DNA of 64,000 nt from Streptomyces sp. NBC_00193 (GCF_026342735.1 NZ_JAPEMM010000001.1:620001-684000); one strand, 5' to 3'; positions 17,733-27,775 are shown, numbered from the stretch's first letter. Numbers and translations: made by a program. The notes: generated by a model not told the origin, from the letters alone.

Positions 17733-17764
17733 CCGGTGGCCGTGCGCACCCGCGCGGCCACCGG
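17733..17764 (-). terminator. Terminator hairpin of hrdB
   Basis: A perfect 10-bp stem CCGGTGGCCG (17733-17742) with CGGCCACCGG (17755-17764), 18 bp beyond the hrdB stop codon and before the protease start. Confidence 0.7.
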
Positions 17765-17782
17765 CGACGACCTGCGGCGAAC

Positions 17783-19387
<1,605 letters not shown>

Positions 19388-19870
19388 GAACAACCTCTCG
19401 GAACGATGGAAACGGCTTCCGACCCCGGCCTGGTGGTGCTGGACCGGAGCCGACGACCACCGACTGGGGATGGGCCGGGGGCGCGGGCAGGGGCCGGGGA
19501 GCTGCACAGCACCCCCAAGGGCTGCTGTCTTCCCTCCGTCGGCCATCACCTCTTAGGTCATCGCGTGACCTCGCGGAGCGTTACGCCCAATCTTCGTGGC
19601 CCGAGTCACACCCCGTTTGATGCCATGCCGGTCATACCGTGATTTCTGCACGTCCGGTGTGCCCGAACACGCCCCGTTTCGCGGGCCGGACGGCTCCCCG
19701 GAATCGGCCTCCCGGCGGCCGCGGACCGGAGCCGGGAACCGGCCGGGGCGCTCAGAACCCCGGCGGGGAGCCGGACTCCGCCGCCGCCGAGCCCTCCCCG
19801 GACGCCGTCCGGGGATGCCGCCCGGGGCCCTCGGCCCATCGACACGCCCGCGCCCGTGCGGTGCGGCCCG
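19388..19870. other. hrdB leader/promoter region
   Basis: 483 bp between hrdB and the whiH stop, with no convincing gene. It contains the 17-bp inverted repeat at 19555-19571 and, nearer whiH, a 6-bp GC stem (19743-19748 with 19758-19763) that may end whiH transcription. I searched the minus strand for GGAAT-N18-GTT (a SigR promoter, as reported for hrdB p2 in S. coelicolor) and did not find a convincing match. No -35/-10 pair was convincing enough to call. Confidence 0.6.
19555..19571. promoter_or_regulatory. Inverted repeat upstream of hrdB
   Basis: AGGTCA (19555-19560), 5-bp spacer TCGCG, TGACCT (19566-19571), about 170 bp upstream of the hrdB start. The size and symmetry suit a dimeric repressor or activator site. 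The protein is unknown. Confidence 0.45.
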
Positions 19871-20758
19871 TCAGTGCTCGCGCGGGGCGGGGACCACGCG
19901 CTCGACCTCCGGATGCACCGTCAGAAGCTGGCGCATGGCGTTCTCCGCGCCGATCGCGTCACCGGCGGCGAGGCACTCGACCATGCGCGCGTGGTGCGCG
20001 ACGCAGGTCTCGCTGGGGCGGTCGCAGGCGGTGACGGGACTGCCGGACACCTGCAGGGCGGCGGAGACGATGCCGGAGAGGTGCTCCAGCATGCGGTTGG
20101 CCGCGACCTGGATCAGCAGGGCGTGGAACTCGTTGTCGGCGCGCGCGAAGGTGATCGAATCACCCTGCCCGAGAGCGTGTCCCATGATCTCGACCATGTC
20201 GGCGAGGCGCTGCTGGATCTCCGGCCGGCCGTGGCCGGCGGCGAGGCGGGCCGCGAGCGGTTCGATGGTCCAGCGGAGCTCGCCCAGCTCACGGCGCTGG
20301 TCGTCGCGCTGCGGGCCGAAGGCGCGCCACTCGATGATGTCGGGGTCGAGCAGGTTCCAGTCGGCGACCGGGCGGACCCGGGTGCCGACGTTGGGGCGGG
20401 CGCTGACGAGGCCCTTGGCCTCGAGGACCCGCAGGGATTCGCGGACGACGGTGCGGGAGACCTCGAAACGCTGCCCGATCTCCTCGGGGACCAGCGGGCG
20501 GTCCGCGCCGAGGTCGCCGGAAACGATCATCTGGCCGAGCTGCTGGACGAGTTGGCCGTGCAGTCCGCGGCCGCGGCTGCCTGCGGCGCGGCGGCCGACC
20601 CGGCTCAACTCGACGTCGGATCCGTCCCAGTGGGGCACTCCCACCCGGTCGGCCCCCGAGGCCTCCGGGTAGGGGTAGCGGTCGAGTTCGCCCGCGCCGG
20701 CGAGGCCGGAATCGGCATGGCGGGCGGCGGTCATCATGGTGTGCGCAAGGGTACTCAC
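19871..20758 (-). CDS. whiH: Sporulation transcription factor WhiH (GntR family)
   Basis: A 295-residue GntR/FadR-type regulator needed for sporulation septation in aerial hyphae. A species-variable N terminus (about 1-60) precedes the winged HTH (residues about 65-130: LGADRPLVPEEIGQRFEVSR, TVVRESLRVLEAKGLVSARP, GTRVRP). The FadR-C all-helical effector domain follows (RRELGELRWTIEPLAARLAA; metal/effector residues ADNEFHALLI and AHHARMVECL). The GTG at 20756-20758 has AAAGGA at 6 nt and gives 295 residues, the size I recall for S. coelicolor WhiH; an upstream start would add 52 unrelated residues. Position next to hrdB matches the SCO5819-SCO5820 order. Expression is expected from a sigma-WhiG promoter. 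Confidence 0.93.
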   Translation of the reverse strand: MSTLAHTMMTAARHADSGLAGAGELDRYPYPEASGADRVGVPHWDGSDVELSRVGRRAAGSRGRGLHGQLVQQLGQMIVSGDLGADRPLVPEEIGQRFEVSRTVVRESLRVLEAKGLVSARPNVGTRVRPVADWNLLDPDIIEWRAFGPQRDDQRRELGELRWTIEPLAARLAAGHGRPEIQQRLADMVEIMGHALGQGDSITFARADNEFHALLIQVAANRMLEHLSGIVSAALQVSGSPVTACDRPSETCVAHHARMVECLAAGDAIGAENAMRQLLTVHPEVERVVPAPREH

Positions 20759-20850
20759 GAATCCTTTGTCGGCCGTGTCTCCGCGACCCTTGAGGTCTTT
20801 GGTGAAAAGCACACGAAAGGGTGATCGGTGCCACCTACGCAATTGACGAC

Positions 20851-20880
20851 TTATCGTAAAGAACCGGGCCTTTTGCGGGG
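20851..20880 (-). promoter_or_regulatory. Candidate sigma-WhiG-type promoter of whiH
   Basis: On the minus strand TACGATAA (20858-20851) matches the GCCGATAA -10 consensus of FliA/WhiG sigma factors at 6 of 8 positions. An A-rich CAAAA (about 20875-20871) lies upstream but is about 2 bp closer than the usual TAAA spacing. It is about 95 bp upstream of the whiH start. Known WhiG dependence of whiH in S. coelicolor supports it; the -35 is weak. Confidence 0.4.
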
Positions 20881-20962
20881 AGTTGCGGTCCGCCGGGCCT
20901 GATGTGGACCACAACGGTCCCGTTGGGTCCGGACCGGCACCGGAACGATCACCAACGATCCC

Positions 20963-22777
20963 TCACAAACGGACGCGGCCGCGCAGTCCTGTGAACCCAT
21001 AGGCGCACAACAGGACCATCAGCGACAACACCAGCGCGGTGCCGACCGGTTGGGCCATCACCCGGATCGCCCCGAGGACCACCCGGTCCGCCTCCGGCGG
21101 CCACTGCGCCCAGGCCAGGCCGCGCAGCCGCTCCGCGAGTCCGGTGACCGGGTACGCGGACGGGCCGTCCAGGGCCTTGCGCACCAGCGGTACGACCATG
21201 ACCGGTACGGCGAGCACCGCGGCCAGACCGGCGGAGGAGGACCGGAAGACCCCGGAGGCCAGGACCCCGGACCAGGCGCAGCCGATGAGCAGCCCCGCCC
21301 AACTCGCGGCCGGGGAGACCCACTCCGCGGGCGTACGGAGCGGCCCGCCGCCGAACACCAGTGTCAGGGCGGCGGCGTCCGCGGTCACCGCGAGTGCGCC
21401 GAGCAGCAGCGCCAGGGCGGCGCTGACGCCGAGCTTCGCCGTGAGCAGCCCGAGTCGGCGCGGGACGGTGCCGCGGTCGGCGGCGAGCGCGGGGTAGCGG
21501 TACTCCTCGCCGAAGGCCAGGGCTCCGAGCAGCCCGGCCCCGAGCGCCGCGGGCGGCAGCGGCAGCAACTCCGGCCAGGCGGCGAGCAACCGGTTCTGCG
21601 GCGTGTGGCCGGCCCGGGCCAGCACCAGGGCGGTGACGACCGAGACGGCGACGACGAAGGCGGCGGTGAGCACGGGGGTGGCGGTGCCGAAGGTCCGGTG
21701 CAGCTCGTAGCGCAGGGGTCGCAGCGGGCCGCCGAGCCGGCGCACGGTCGAGGCGGGCCTACTCGACCGGGATGCCCGGGCGGTGCGTCGGGAGCGGGCG
21801 CCGTCGCCGCCGCCCGCTCCGGACGCGGTCGGCGTTGCGCCGGCGGTCGCGGCCGGGGCCCCGGATCCGGCGTGGTCCCGGGCGTGCGGCAGCGACGGCT
21901 GCGCTCCCGCGTCTCCGGTCTCGTCGGCGAGTTGGTGGACGAGCACGCCGTGCCGGAAGGCGGCCTCGCCGACCTCGGCGCAGTTGCTGCCGTAGACGGA
22001 CAGCCGGCTGCCGCTCTCCTCCACGATCTCCACCGTGCGCCGGGCGTCCCGCGCCTCCCGGCCGAGTACGTCGGCCAGCCGGGCGGCGTGCGGGGTGCGG
22101 ACGGCCACCCGCGGCCGGAGCCGGGTCCGGGCGAACTCGGCGGCGTCCTGGTCGGCGACGAGCCGGCCCGCCTCGATGCTCACCACCCGGTCCGCGCTGC
22201 GGGCGGCCTCCTTCGCGTCGTCGGTGGTGAAGAGCACCGCTCCGCCGAGGGAGGCGTGGCCGCGCAGCAGCCCGTGCAGCCAGCTCCGTTCACGGGGCGA
22301 GAGCCCGGCGGCGGGCTCGTCGAGGAGGAGCGTGCAGGGGTCGGCGAGCAGGGCGGCGGCCAGCGCGACCCTGCGCTCCATGCCGAGCGAGAGCGAGCCG
22401 AGCCGCTGGTCGCGCAGTCCCGCGACGCCGACGACCTCCAGCATGGCGTCGGCCCGCGCGGCCGGCACGCCGGCGGCGGCGCAGAGCATCCGCAGCTGGC
22501 CGCGCACGGTGCGCGAGGGGTTGCCGGGGAGATCGCCGAGAAGCACGCCGACCTCGCGGCCCGGATGCGGGATCCGGTGCAGGGGGCGCCCGCGGAAGTA
22601 GGTGACTCCGCGGCCCGGTTCGAGTTCGAGCATGAGCCGCAGCGCGGTGGTCTTGCCCGAGCCGGGCTCGCCGAGCAGTGCGGTCACGCTCCCGGGGCGG
22701 GCCTCGAAGGTGAGGTCGTCCACGAGGGGCGGGTTGTTTCGGCGGGGGGTGCTGGTGAGTCCGATGGCCTGGAGCAT
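20963..22777 (-). CDS. ABC transporter with fused ATPase and permease domains
   Basis: A 604-residue exporter-type ABC protein. The ATPase occupies residues 1 to about 235: Walker A GEPGSGKTTALR (Lys42), signature LSLGMERRVALAAALLADP, Walker B TLLLDEPAAGL. A further domain (about 235-300) precedes a Pro/Ala/Gly/Ser-rich linker (about 310-380), then an ABC-2-like permease with about six hydrophobic segments (VLTAAFVVAVSVVTALVLAR onward). The ATG at 22775-22777 lies just before the family start (MLQAIGLTS); GAGAGAAG precedes it. It lies upstream of whiH, both on the minus strand. ATPase then permease in one chain is unusual for ABC-2 systems. The substrate is unknown. Confidence 0.88.
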   Translation of the reverse strand: MLQAIGLTSTPRRNNPPLVDDLTFEARPGSVTALLGEPGSGKTTALRLMLELEPGRGVTYFRGRPLHRIPHPGREVGVLLGDLPGNPSRTVRGQLRMLCAAAGVPAARADAMLEVVGVAGLRDQRLGSLSLGMERRVALAAALLADPCTLLLDEPAAGLSPRERSWLHGLLRGHASLGGAVLFTTDDAKEAARSADRVVSIEAGRLVADQDAAEFARTRLRPRVAVRTPHAARLADVLGREARDARRTVEIVEESGSRLSVYGSNCAEVGEAAFRHGVLVHQLADETGDAGAQPSLPHARDHAGSGAPAATAGATPTASGAGGGDGARSRRTARASRSSRPASTVRRLGGPLRPLRYELHRTFGTATPVLTAAFVVAVSVVTALVLARAGHTPQNRLLAAWPELLPLPPAALGAGLLGALAFGEEYRYPALAADRGTVPRRLGLLTAKLGVSAALALLLGALAVTADAAALTLVFGGGPLRTPAEWVSPAASWAGLLIGCAWSGVLASGVFRSSSAGLAAVLAVPVMVVPLVRKALDGPSAYPVTGLAERLRGLAWAQWPPEADRVVLGAIRVMAQPVGTALVLSLMVLLCAYGFTGLRGRVRL

Positions 22778-22983
22778 CGCTTCTCTCGCGGGGGGTGAGA
22801 CCGCTCTGCGGCAGGGTGAATTCCGCAAACAAGATAACGCGATATGTCCGATTTAAGGCGCAGGTTGTCGCGCGTCTCGCCCGTGTCGGCGCCGAAGCCG
22901 TCGCCCCCGGCCGTGCGAGCTCGGACACCGGCCGGGCCACCGGCTCGGGCGGCGCCCCGGAGGCGGTGCGGGGCGCCCGTGCG

Positions 22984-23730
22984 TCAGACTTCCGGGCGCA
23001 GCATCGGCGGGTTGAGCAGGGTGGCCCCGCCGGCCCGGAACAGCTGGGCGGGACGGCCGCCCTGACGCGTCGTCGTACCCCCGGCCGGGACCAGGAACCC
23101 GGGGGTGCCGGTGACCTTGCGGTGGAAGTTGCGGGGGTCGAGGGCGACCCCCCAGACGGCTTCGTAGACCCGGCGCAGCTCGCCGACGGTGAACTCGGGC
23201 GGGCAGAAGGCGGTGGCCAGCGAGGAGTACTCGATCTTCGAGCGGGCCCGCTCGACCCCGTCGGCGAGGATCTGCTCGTGGTCGAAGGCGAGTCCGGCGC
23301 CGGTCTGGCCGTCCGTGGACAGGAGCTCGTCGACGGGAGCCCAGCGCGCGCTGTTGGCATCGCCGCCGGCCCGCGGGGCGGGCAGGTCCGGAGCCAGCAC
23401 CAGATGCGCGACGCTGACCACGCGCATGCGCGGATCCCGCTTCGGATCACCGTAGGTCGCCAGCTGTTCGAGGTGTGCCCCGTTGCCCACGTCCGGAGCG
23501 GCCGGGTCGTGGGCGCAGAGGCCGGTCTCCTCGGACAGTTCACGGGCCGCGGCCGCCGACAGGTCCTCGTCCCCGCGGACGAAGCCGCCGGGCAGCGCCC
23601 AGCGTCCCTGGAACGGCTGCTCACCCCGTCGGATGACCAGCGCGCAGAGCGCATGGCGCCGCACGGTGAGCACGACCAGGTCGACGGTGACGGCGAAGGG
23701 CGGAAAGGCCGACGGGTCGTAGGGCGACAT
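22984..23730 (-). CDS. NUDIX-domain regulator, NrtR-like
   Basis: A 248-residue protein with an N-terminal NUDIX domain (about 10-150) and a C-terminal winged helix (about 160-225: EFTVGELRRVYEAVWGVALD, PRNFHRKV). The NUDIX box is GGFVRGDEDLSAAAARELSEETGL. NrtR proteins bind ADP-ribose through the NUDIX fold and repress NAD biosynthesis or salvage genes; many have lost hydrolase activity, but here the REL-EE core is intact, so hydrolysis is possible. The ATG at 23728-23730 has no Shine-Dalgarno but lies 6 nt after TATGAT, so the transcript may be leaderless. A palindrome overlapping that promoter suggests autorepression. Confidence 0.85.
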   Translation of the reverse strand: MSPYDPSAFPPFAVTVDLVVLTVRRHALCALVIRRGEQPFQGRWALPGGFVRGDEDLSAAAARELSEETGLCAHDPAAPDVGNGAHLEQLATYGDPKRDPRMRVVSVAHLVLAPDLPAPRAGGDANSARWAPVDELLSTDGQTGAGLAFDHEQILADGVERARSKIEYSSLATAFCPPEFTVGELRRVYEAVWGVALDPRNFHRKVTGTPGFLVPAGGTTTRQGGRPAQLFRAGGATLLNPPMLRPEV

Positions 23731-23736
23731 GACGCG

Positions 23737-23760
23737 ATCATAGTCGTCTGCCTGACGATA
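23737..23760 (-). promoter_or_regulatory. Promoter with overlapping palindrome for NUDIX regulator
   Basis: Minus-strand -10 TATGAT (23742-23737) sits 6 nt before the ATG, as in leaderless genes. The TCGTC-N5-GACGA inverted repeat (23744-23758) fills the -10/-35 spacer, the right place for a repressor. Operator identity is inferred. Confidence 0.5.
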
Positions 23761-23835
23761 AACAGAGCTTTGGAGATCTTCGGACCCGGGAACCGGAAGC
23801 CCCGACCTGGTGCGGCCCGATCTGCAGGGTGCCTC

Positions 23836-25821
23836 CTACCCGCCCAGTTGCAGTGCATCGGCGGCCTCCTCCACCATGCCCAGGCCCGTCCGGCTGATCC
23901 GGACGGCGAAGGGTTCCCCCGAAACCCGCAGCCCTGAGAGGCGGAGCCCGCCGAGCGGAGCCCCGGGGAGCGGTACGAGGGCGACCGTGCCGGCGGGGGC
24001 GTCCGGACGGATACCGGCCAGCGCGGTCAGTACGTGGATCCCCGCGGCCGCCGCGACCGCCGCCGGCCGGCAGGCCGCCGGATGCGGAAGCGGAGCACTG
24101 CCCTCGGTGCGCTGCTCGGCCGCGTACATCTCCGGGAGGCGGTAGCCGAAGCCCTCCGCCGCGTCCAGCAGGCCCCGGAGCAGCCCCGTGGCCTCCTTCT
24201 CGAAGCCCGCCTGGGCCAGGCCGCCCACGGCGACCGCGCTCTCGTACGGTCGCACCGCGCCCGAGCGGTACCCGAACGGGTTGTGCCCCGGCTCACGGAC
24301 CGCCATGCTGCGCAGCCCCCAGCCGCAGTCCATGGCGGGGGCTCCCAGCAGCCGGGCAAGTTGCTCGGTGCGGACCCGGTCGAGCAGCCCGCGCGCGAGC
24401 CGGCCGCCGCCGAGCAGCCCGGTGTCCAGCAGGTGGGCGGCGGCCCCCGTCAGCCGGGGCAGGGGCCGCCCGTCGGGATGCAGGGCCGCCGCGGGCCGGC
24501 CGCCGTCGGGGCCGTCGACCCAGAAGCGGGCTGCGAACCGCTCCCGCAGTTCGGCCGCCCGGTCCCGCCACTCCTCGGCTCCGGGCCTCCCGCACCCGGC
24601 GAGCAGGTCGGCGCCGAGGAGCAGGGCGCGGTGGGCGTGGGCCTGGGTTTCACAGCGCCGGGGTCCCGGATCGGGATCGGCCAGGAAGCCGTCCTCCCCG
24701 AAGGCGCCCCGGATCCACTCCAGGCACTGCTCGGCGGCGGGCAGCAGCTGGGCCACCTCCGCCTCGGGCATCCCCCAGAGCCGGGCTTCGGCGAGCACCG
24801 CGGGGAAGGCGAGCGTCGCCTCGGTCCCGGTGCACCCCGGGGGCAGCTGCGGCCCCGCACCCCGGAGCGGCCCCGGGATCTTCCCCGCGTCGGCGCCCCG
24901 CCCTGCGGTCTGGGTCCGGGCCAGGATCCGCAGGGTCGCGGCGGCCAGTCCGGTGCCGAGTGGGAGCGCCATGCGGGCGGCCCACAGGGACTCCGCCGGG
25001 GCCAGCCCGAGCCTCCACGGCACTCCGGCCGCCGCGTAGCTGTCGGCCGGCTGCTTCGGATCCCTGAGCAGCAGGGCGCCCAGGTCCTGCACGCTCGTGC
25101 GCAGCCATGCCTCGGCCCGCGGGTCGTCGCCCTCCGCGCGGGCGTCGTCGGACAGCGGGTTGGCCACCTGTCCGGCGGGGGCCCGGGCTCCTCGGTCCCG
25201 GGTGGTCCGCAGCTCGATGGTGCGGGACTCGCCGGGGCGCAGTTCGAGCTGCCAGCGCAGCAGCCCGGCCGAGGCCAGGGCGTCGTCCGGAGGCGGCTCG
25301 GCCGCGGTGACGGCCTGGGCCTCGTCGGCGGTCCAGCGCAGTCCGGCGGCGTGCACTGCTGCGGGCAGCTCCGGCCCGGCCCGGCCGGCGGCCACGTCGG
25401 CCAGCTCCGCCAGGTCGGTGCCGAGCGAGACCTCCACCGGGATCCGCAGGGGCCGGCCGGTGTAGCTGCGCAGGGTGATCCGCTCGGTGCCGTCGGCGTG
25501 CCGGATCCGCTCGATCCCGACGTCGGGGTCGGGACCGGGCTCCGCTCCGGTGCGGACGGTCGCGGTGAAGGAGGCCCGGTCGGCGCCGAGGCTGCGGCCC
25601 TGGACCGCGACCGGGTCCCGGCCCGCGACGCGCAGCACGCAGCGGGACAGCAGCCTGAGCCCGGCGCGGTAGATCCCGTCGACGCCCTGTCCGGTGAGCT
25701 GGCCGTGCTCGGGCGAGATGACCAGGCACGGCGCGGAGACGCAGATGACGGCACCGTGCACGGGCGGCAGGTCGGCCCTGCGGGTGGGGGCTACGCGGGC
25801 GGGGGGTACGGGGTGGGACAT
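23836..25821 (-). CDS. Glycogen debranching-like protein (amylo-alpha-1,6-glucosidase family)
   Basis: A 661-residue protein with a GDE-type N-terminal beta domain (HGAVICVSAPCLVISPEHGQ, GIYRAGLRLLSRCVLRVAGR) and an alpha/alpha-toroid C-terminal domain (about 280-640) containing ETQAHAHRALLLGADLLAGC and GWGLRSMAVREPGHNPFGYR followed by SGAVRPYESA. The latter resembles catalytic-domain motifs of GH13-independent debranching and GH15/GH63-like enzymes. It would hydrolyse alpha-1,6 branches of glycogen or related glucans. The ATG at 25819-25821 with AAGGCGA was chosen; an extension would read into the 36-bp minisatellite and give low-complexity Arg/Gly protein. Exact substrate not determinable. 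Confidence 0.85.
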   Translation of the reverse strand: MSHPVPPARVAPTRRADLPPVHGAVICVSAPCLVISPEHGQLTGQGVDGIYRAGLRLLSRCVLRVAGRDPVAVQGRSLGADRASFTATVRTGAEPGPDPDVGIERIRHADGTERITLRSYTGRPLRIPVEVSLGTDLAELADVAAGRAGPELPAAVHAAGLRWTADEAQAVTAAEPPPDDALASAGLLRWQLELRPGESRTIELRTTRDRGARAPAGQVANPLSDDARAEGDDPRAEAWLRTSVQDLGALLLRDPKQPADSYAAAGVPWRLGLAPAESLWAARMALPLGTGLAAATLRILARTQTAGRGADAGKIPGPLRGAGPQLPPGCTGTEATLAFPAVLAEARLWGMPEAEVAQLLPAAEQCLEWIRGAFGEDGFLADPDPGPRRCETQAHAHRALLLGADLLAGCGRPGAEEWRDRAAELRERFAARFWVDGPDGGRPAAALHPDGRPLPRLTGAAAHLLDTGLLGGGRLARGLLDRVRTEQLARLLGAPAMDCGWGLRSMAVREPGHNPFGYRSGAVRPYESAVAVGGLAQAGFEKEATGLLRGLLDAAEGFGYRLPEMYAAEQRTEGSAPLPHPAACRPAAVAAAAGIHVLTALAGIRPDAPAGTVALVPLPGAPLGGLRLSGLRVSGEPFAVRISRTGLGMVEEAADALQLGG

Positions 25822-26348
25822 GGGTCGCCTTGTCTGCGCTCCGGGTGGGTCGGCTGGGCGGCGGCGCGGCCGGATCCCCACCACCCCCCAGCGCAACGCC
25901 CCCGCCCCCGCCCGGGTCACGGGCCCCGGTGGGGGCTGCGCCCGGTGGAGCACCGGCCTTCGCGGGGACGGCCGCCTCAGGACCGCTCGCGCCCCTCCCC
26001 GCAGCCACGCCCGGAGCCCGGACCCGCACCCCTCCCCCGGACCGCCGACCCGGCCCTCATCCCGACCGCACACCTGACCCGAATCCCAGCCCGCACCCCG
26101 ACGACCCAGCCGGCCCGAATCCCAGCCCGCACCCCGACGACCCAGCCGGCCCGAATCCCAGCCCGCACCCCGACGGCCCGGCCGGCCCGTGTCCCGGCCC
26201 ACAACCCGACCGCCCGGCCCGCCCGTATCCCGGCCCACAACCCGACCGCCCGACCCGCCCGTGCCCCGGCCCGCGACCCGACGGCCCACCCCGCCCGCAA
26301 CCCGGCCGCGGCAGCAACCCCCGCCGGAGGTCCACCCCCACCCGCGCC
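25822..26348. other. Non-coding region with minisatellite between debranching and DUF4192 genes
   Basis: 527 bp of extremely C-rich (plus strand) sequence. It contains the 36-bp tandem array at 26078-26329. All frames give low-complexity Arg/Gly or Pro/Asp repeats because the repeat length is divisible by 3; none has a convincing start and RBS, so I call it non-coding. Confidence 0.7.
26078..26329. repeat. 36-bp tandem minisatellite, about seven units
   Basis: Units begin at 26078, 26114, 26150, 26186, 26222, 26258 and 26294, exactly 36 bp apart. Units 1 and 2 are identical, unit 3 differs at two positions, units 4-6 are more diverged and unit 7 decays. Each begins CCCG and carries a CCCGACSRCCC block near its 3' half. 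There are no unique spacers, so it is not CRISPR. Confidence 0.9.
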
Positions 26349-27650
26349 TCACTGCTCGCTCCCCGCGGTGCTGCCGGACTCGCGGCGGCCGATCGTCCTG
26401 CCCGTCCTGCCCGGGCGGCCGGGCGGCCTGGTGGCGGAGCCCGCCCGCCGGGGTCCTGCGGGCAGGCGCCCGCGGCGCGGTTCCCGGCGCCGCCGCTCCT
26501 CCCGCAGGCACTCCCGCAGCCCCTCCGGGTCGATCCCCTCGTTGCACGCATGGTGCAGCAGCTGCGCGAAGCGATAGCTCTCGTCCGCCCGCAGGGCCAG
26601 CCCCAGGGCGATCCTGGCCGTCGGCTCATCCCCCGTGGACCAGGAGACCCAGCCCGCCAGGGTGAGGGGAGCCGCCGCGTGCTCCCCGTAGGCCCCGACG
26701 CAGCGCCGGGCCAGGGCGCGCCAGAGCCGCAGGGCGGGGGCCGCCTCCTCGCCCTCCATCCACTCGGCGGCGATGTCGCGGATCTCGCGGTCCTGGAGCC
26801 CGAGGATCAACGAGGCGGCCTCGTCGTGGCCCAGTAGCCCGTCGTCCCGGGCATCGGCTCCGGGGCCGCCTTCGGACGGCGGCGCCAGGGTCATGCGCTG
26901 GATCAGCGCGCGGGCGAGCAGGACGGTCTCGGCCCCCACCTCCTCCCGGGTGGCCCCGTCGAGGATCTTCGGCACCAGCGCGACGGCCGCCCGGTCCAGG
27001 GCCCCTTCCATCTCGTCGGCCAGCGTCCCGCGCAGCGGTGTCAGCCTGCGCTCGATCTCCCGGAGGGAGCCCCGTACCCGGAGTCCCGCGAAAGTGGCCG
27101 CGGCCGCCATCACCGAGGTGCCCGGCGCGGCCAGCGCGGTGCCCTCGGCGGGGCAGCACCGCCCGTCCGGGCAGCAGTAGGACCAGTACCGCCCGGCGGA
27201 GAGGCACAGGGCCTCCAGCACGGGCACGTCCAGGGCTCCGCAGGCCAGCCGGATCCGCTGCGCGAGCGGGCGCAGCCTGGTCATCACCCGCTGCGCGCTG
27301 TCGCCGCGCTGCGGGTCCTGGCAGAGGAAGACGATGATGCCGTCGGGCCGGGACCCGCGCCGCACGCTGCCGCGGATCAGACAGTCGGCGACCTGCCGGG
27401 CGGTGTCCTCCCACTCGTCGGGGACCGCGGGAATGCCCACCCGGAGCCGGCCGCCGAAGCGGCCGGCCTCCCCGTGGACGGCGACCATGACGAGGGAGTC
27501 GCTCGGATGGAAGCCGAGCATGTAGGGCAGCGCATCGGCCAGTTCGGCCGGACTGCGCAGGGTGATCCGGGATGCATCGACGCCTCCGGACGTGCCGGTG
27601 GACGAGGGATCGGACGGGATGCGTGCCGCATCGTGGTTGTTGTTCGTCAT
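26349..27650 (-). CDS. DUF4192 family protein
   Basis: A 433-residue actinobacterial protein of unknown function. The DUF4192 core starts with ITLRSPAELADALPYMLGFH then PSDSLVMVAV (about residues 28-60) and includes the Cys-rich LSAGRYWSYCCPDGRCCPAEGT (three Cys clusters that may bind metal). A helical C-terminal region (DREIRDIAAEWMEGEEAAPA) follows, ending in an Arg/Gly/Pro-rich basic tail of about 45 residues. The ATG at 27648-27650 gives the family N terminus; its RBS is weak. Both neighbours are on the same strand: the debranching gene downstream and the mevalonate operon upstream, whose last stop is 162 bp away. Confidence 0.85.
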   Translation of the reverse strand: MTNNNHDAARIPSDPSSTGTSGGVDASRITLRSPAELADALPYMLGFHPSDSLVMVAVHGEAGRFGGRLRVGIPAVPDEWEDTARQVADCLIRGSVRRGSRPDGIIVFLCQDPQRGDSAQRVMTRLRPLAQRIRLACGALDVPVLEALCLSAGRYWSYCCPDGRCCPAEGTALAAPGTSVMAAAATFAGLRVRGSLREIERRLTPLRGTLADEMEGALDRAAVALVPKILDGATREEVGAETVLLARALIQRMTLAPPSEGGPGADARDDGLLGHDEAASLILGLQDREIRDIAAEWMEGEEAAPALRLWRALARRCVGAYGEHAAAPLTLAGWVSWSTGDEPTARIALGLALRADESYRFAQLLHHACNEGIDPEGLRECLREERRRREPRRGRLPAGPRRAGSATRPPGRPGRTGRTIGRRESGSTAGSEQ

Positions 27651-27694
27651 GTCCCGAAGGTCCCGTGTCCGACCGGATCCGGAAACCCCTGTGG

Positions 27695-27775
27695 ATAACT
27701 CCCGACGGCAGCGAACCGACAGCGGAGCCCGACGGCGAAGAACCGGCGGCGGAGCCCGGCGGCAGAGAACCGGCG
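27695..27775. repeat. 27-bp imperfect tandem repeat at the 3' edge of the mevalonate cluster
   Basis: Two clear 27-bp units (27722-27748 and 27749-27775, differing at about four positions) follow a third degenerate unit from about 27695. They are intergenic between the HMG-CoA synthase stop and the DUF4192 start. They may mark the boundary of the inserted mevalonate block. Confidence 0.6.

Noticed and set aside
19388..19700. SigR-type promoter of hrdB (GGAAT-N18-GTT)
   Set aside because: No convincing match on the minus strand in this interval by eye.
26078..26329. CRISPR array suggested by 36-bp periodicity
   Set aside because: Repeats are directly adjacent with no unique spacers, and no cas genes are in the window. 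It is a tandem minisatellite.
25822..26547. N-terminal extension of the debranching protein or a plus-strand Pro-rich repeat protein through the minisatellite
   Set aside because: No RBS or conserved start; the frames owe their openness to the 36-bp repeat and GC bias, and the plus-strand frame runs antisense through DUF4192.
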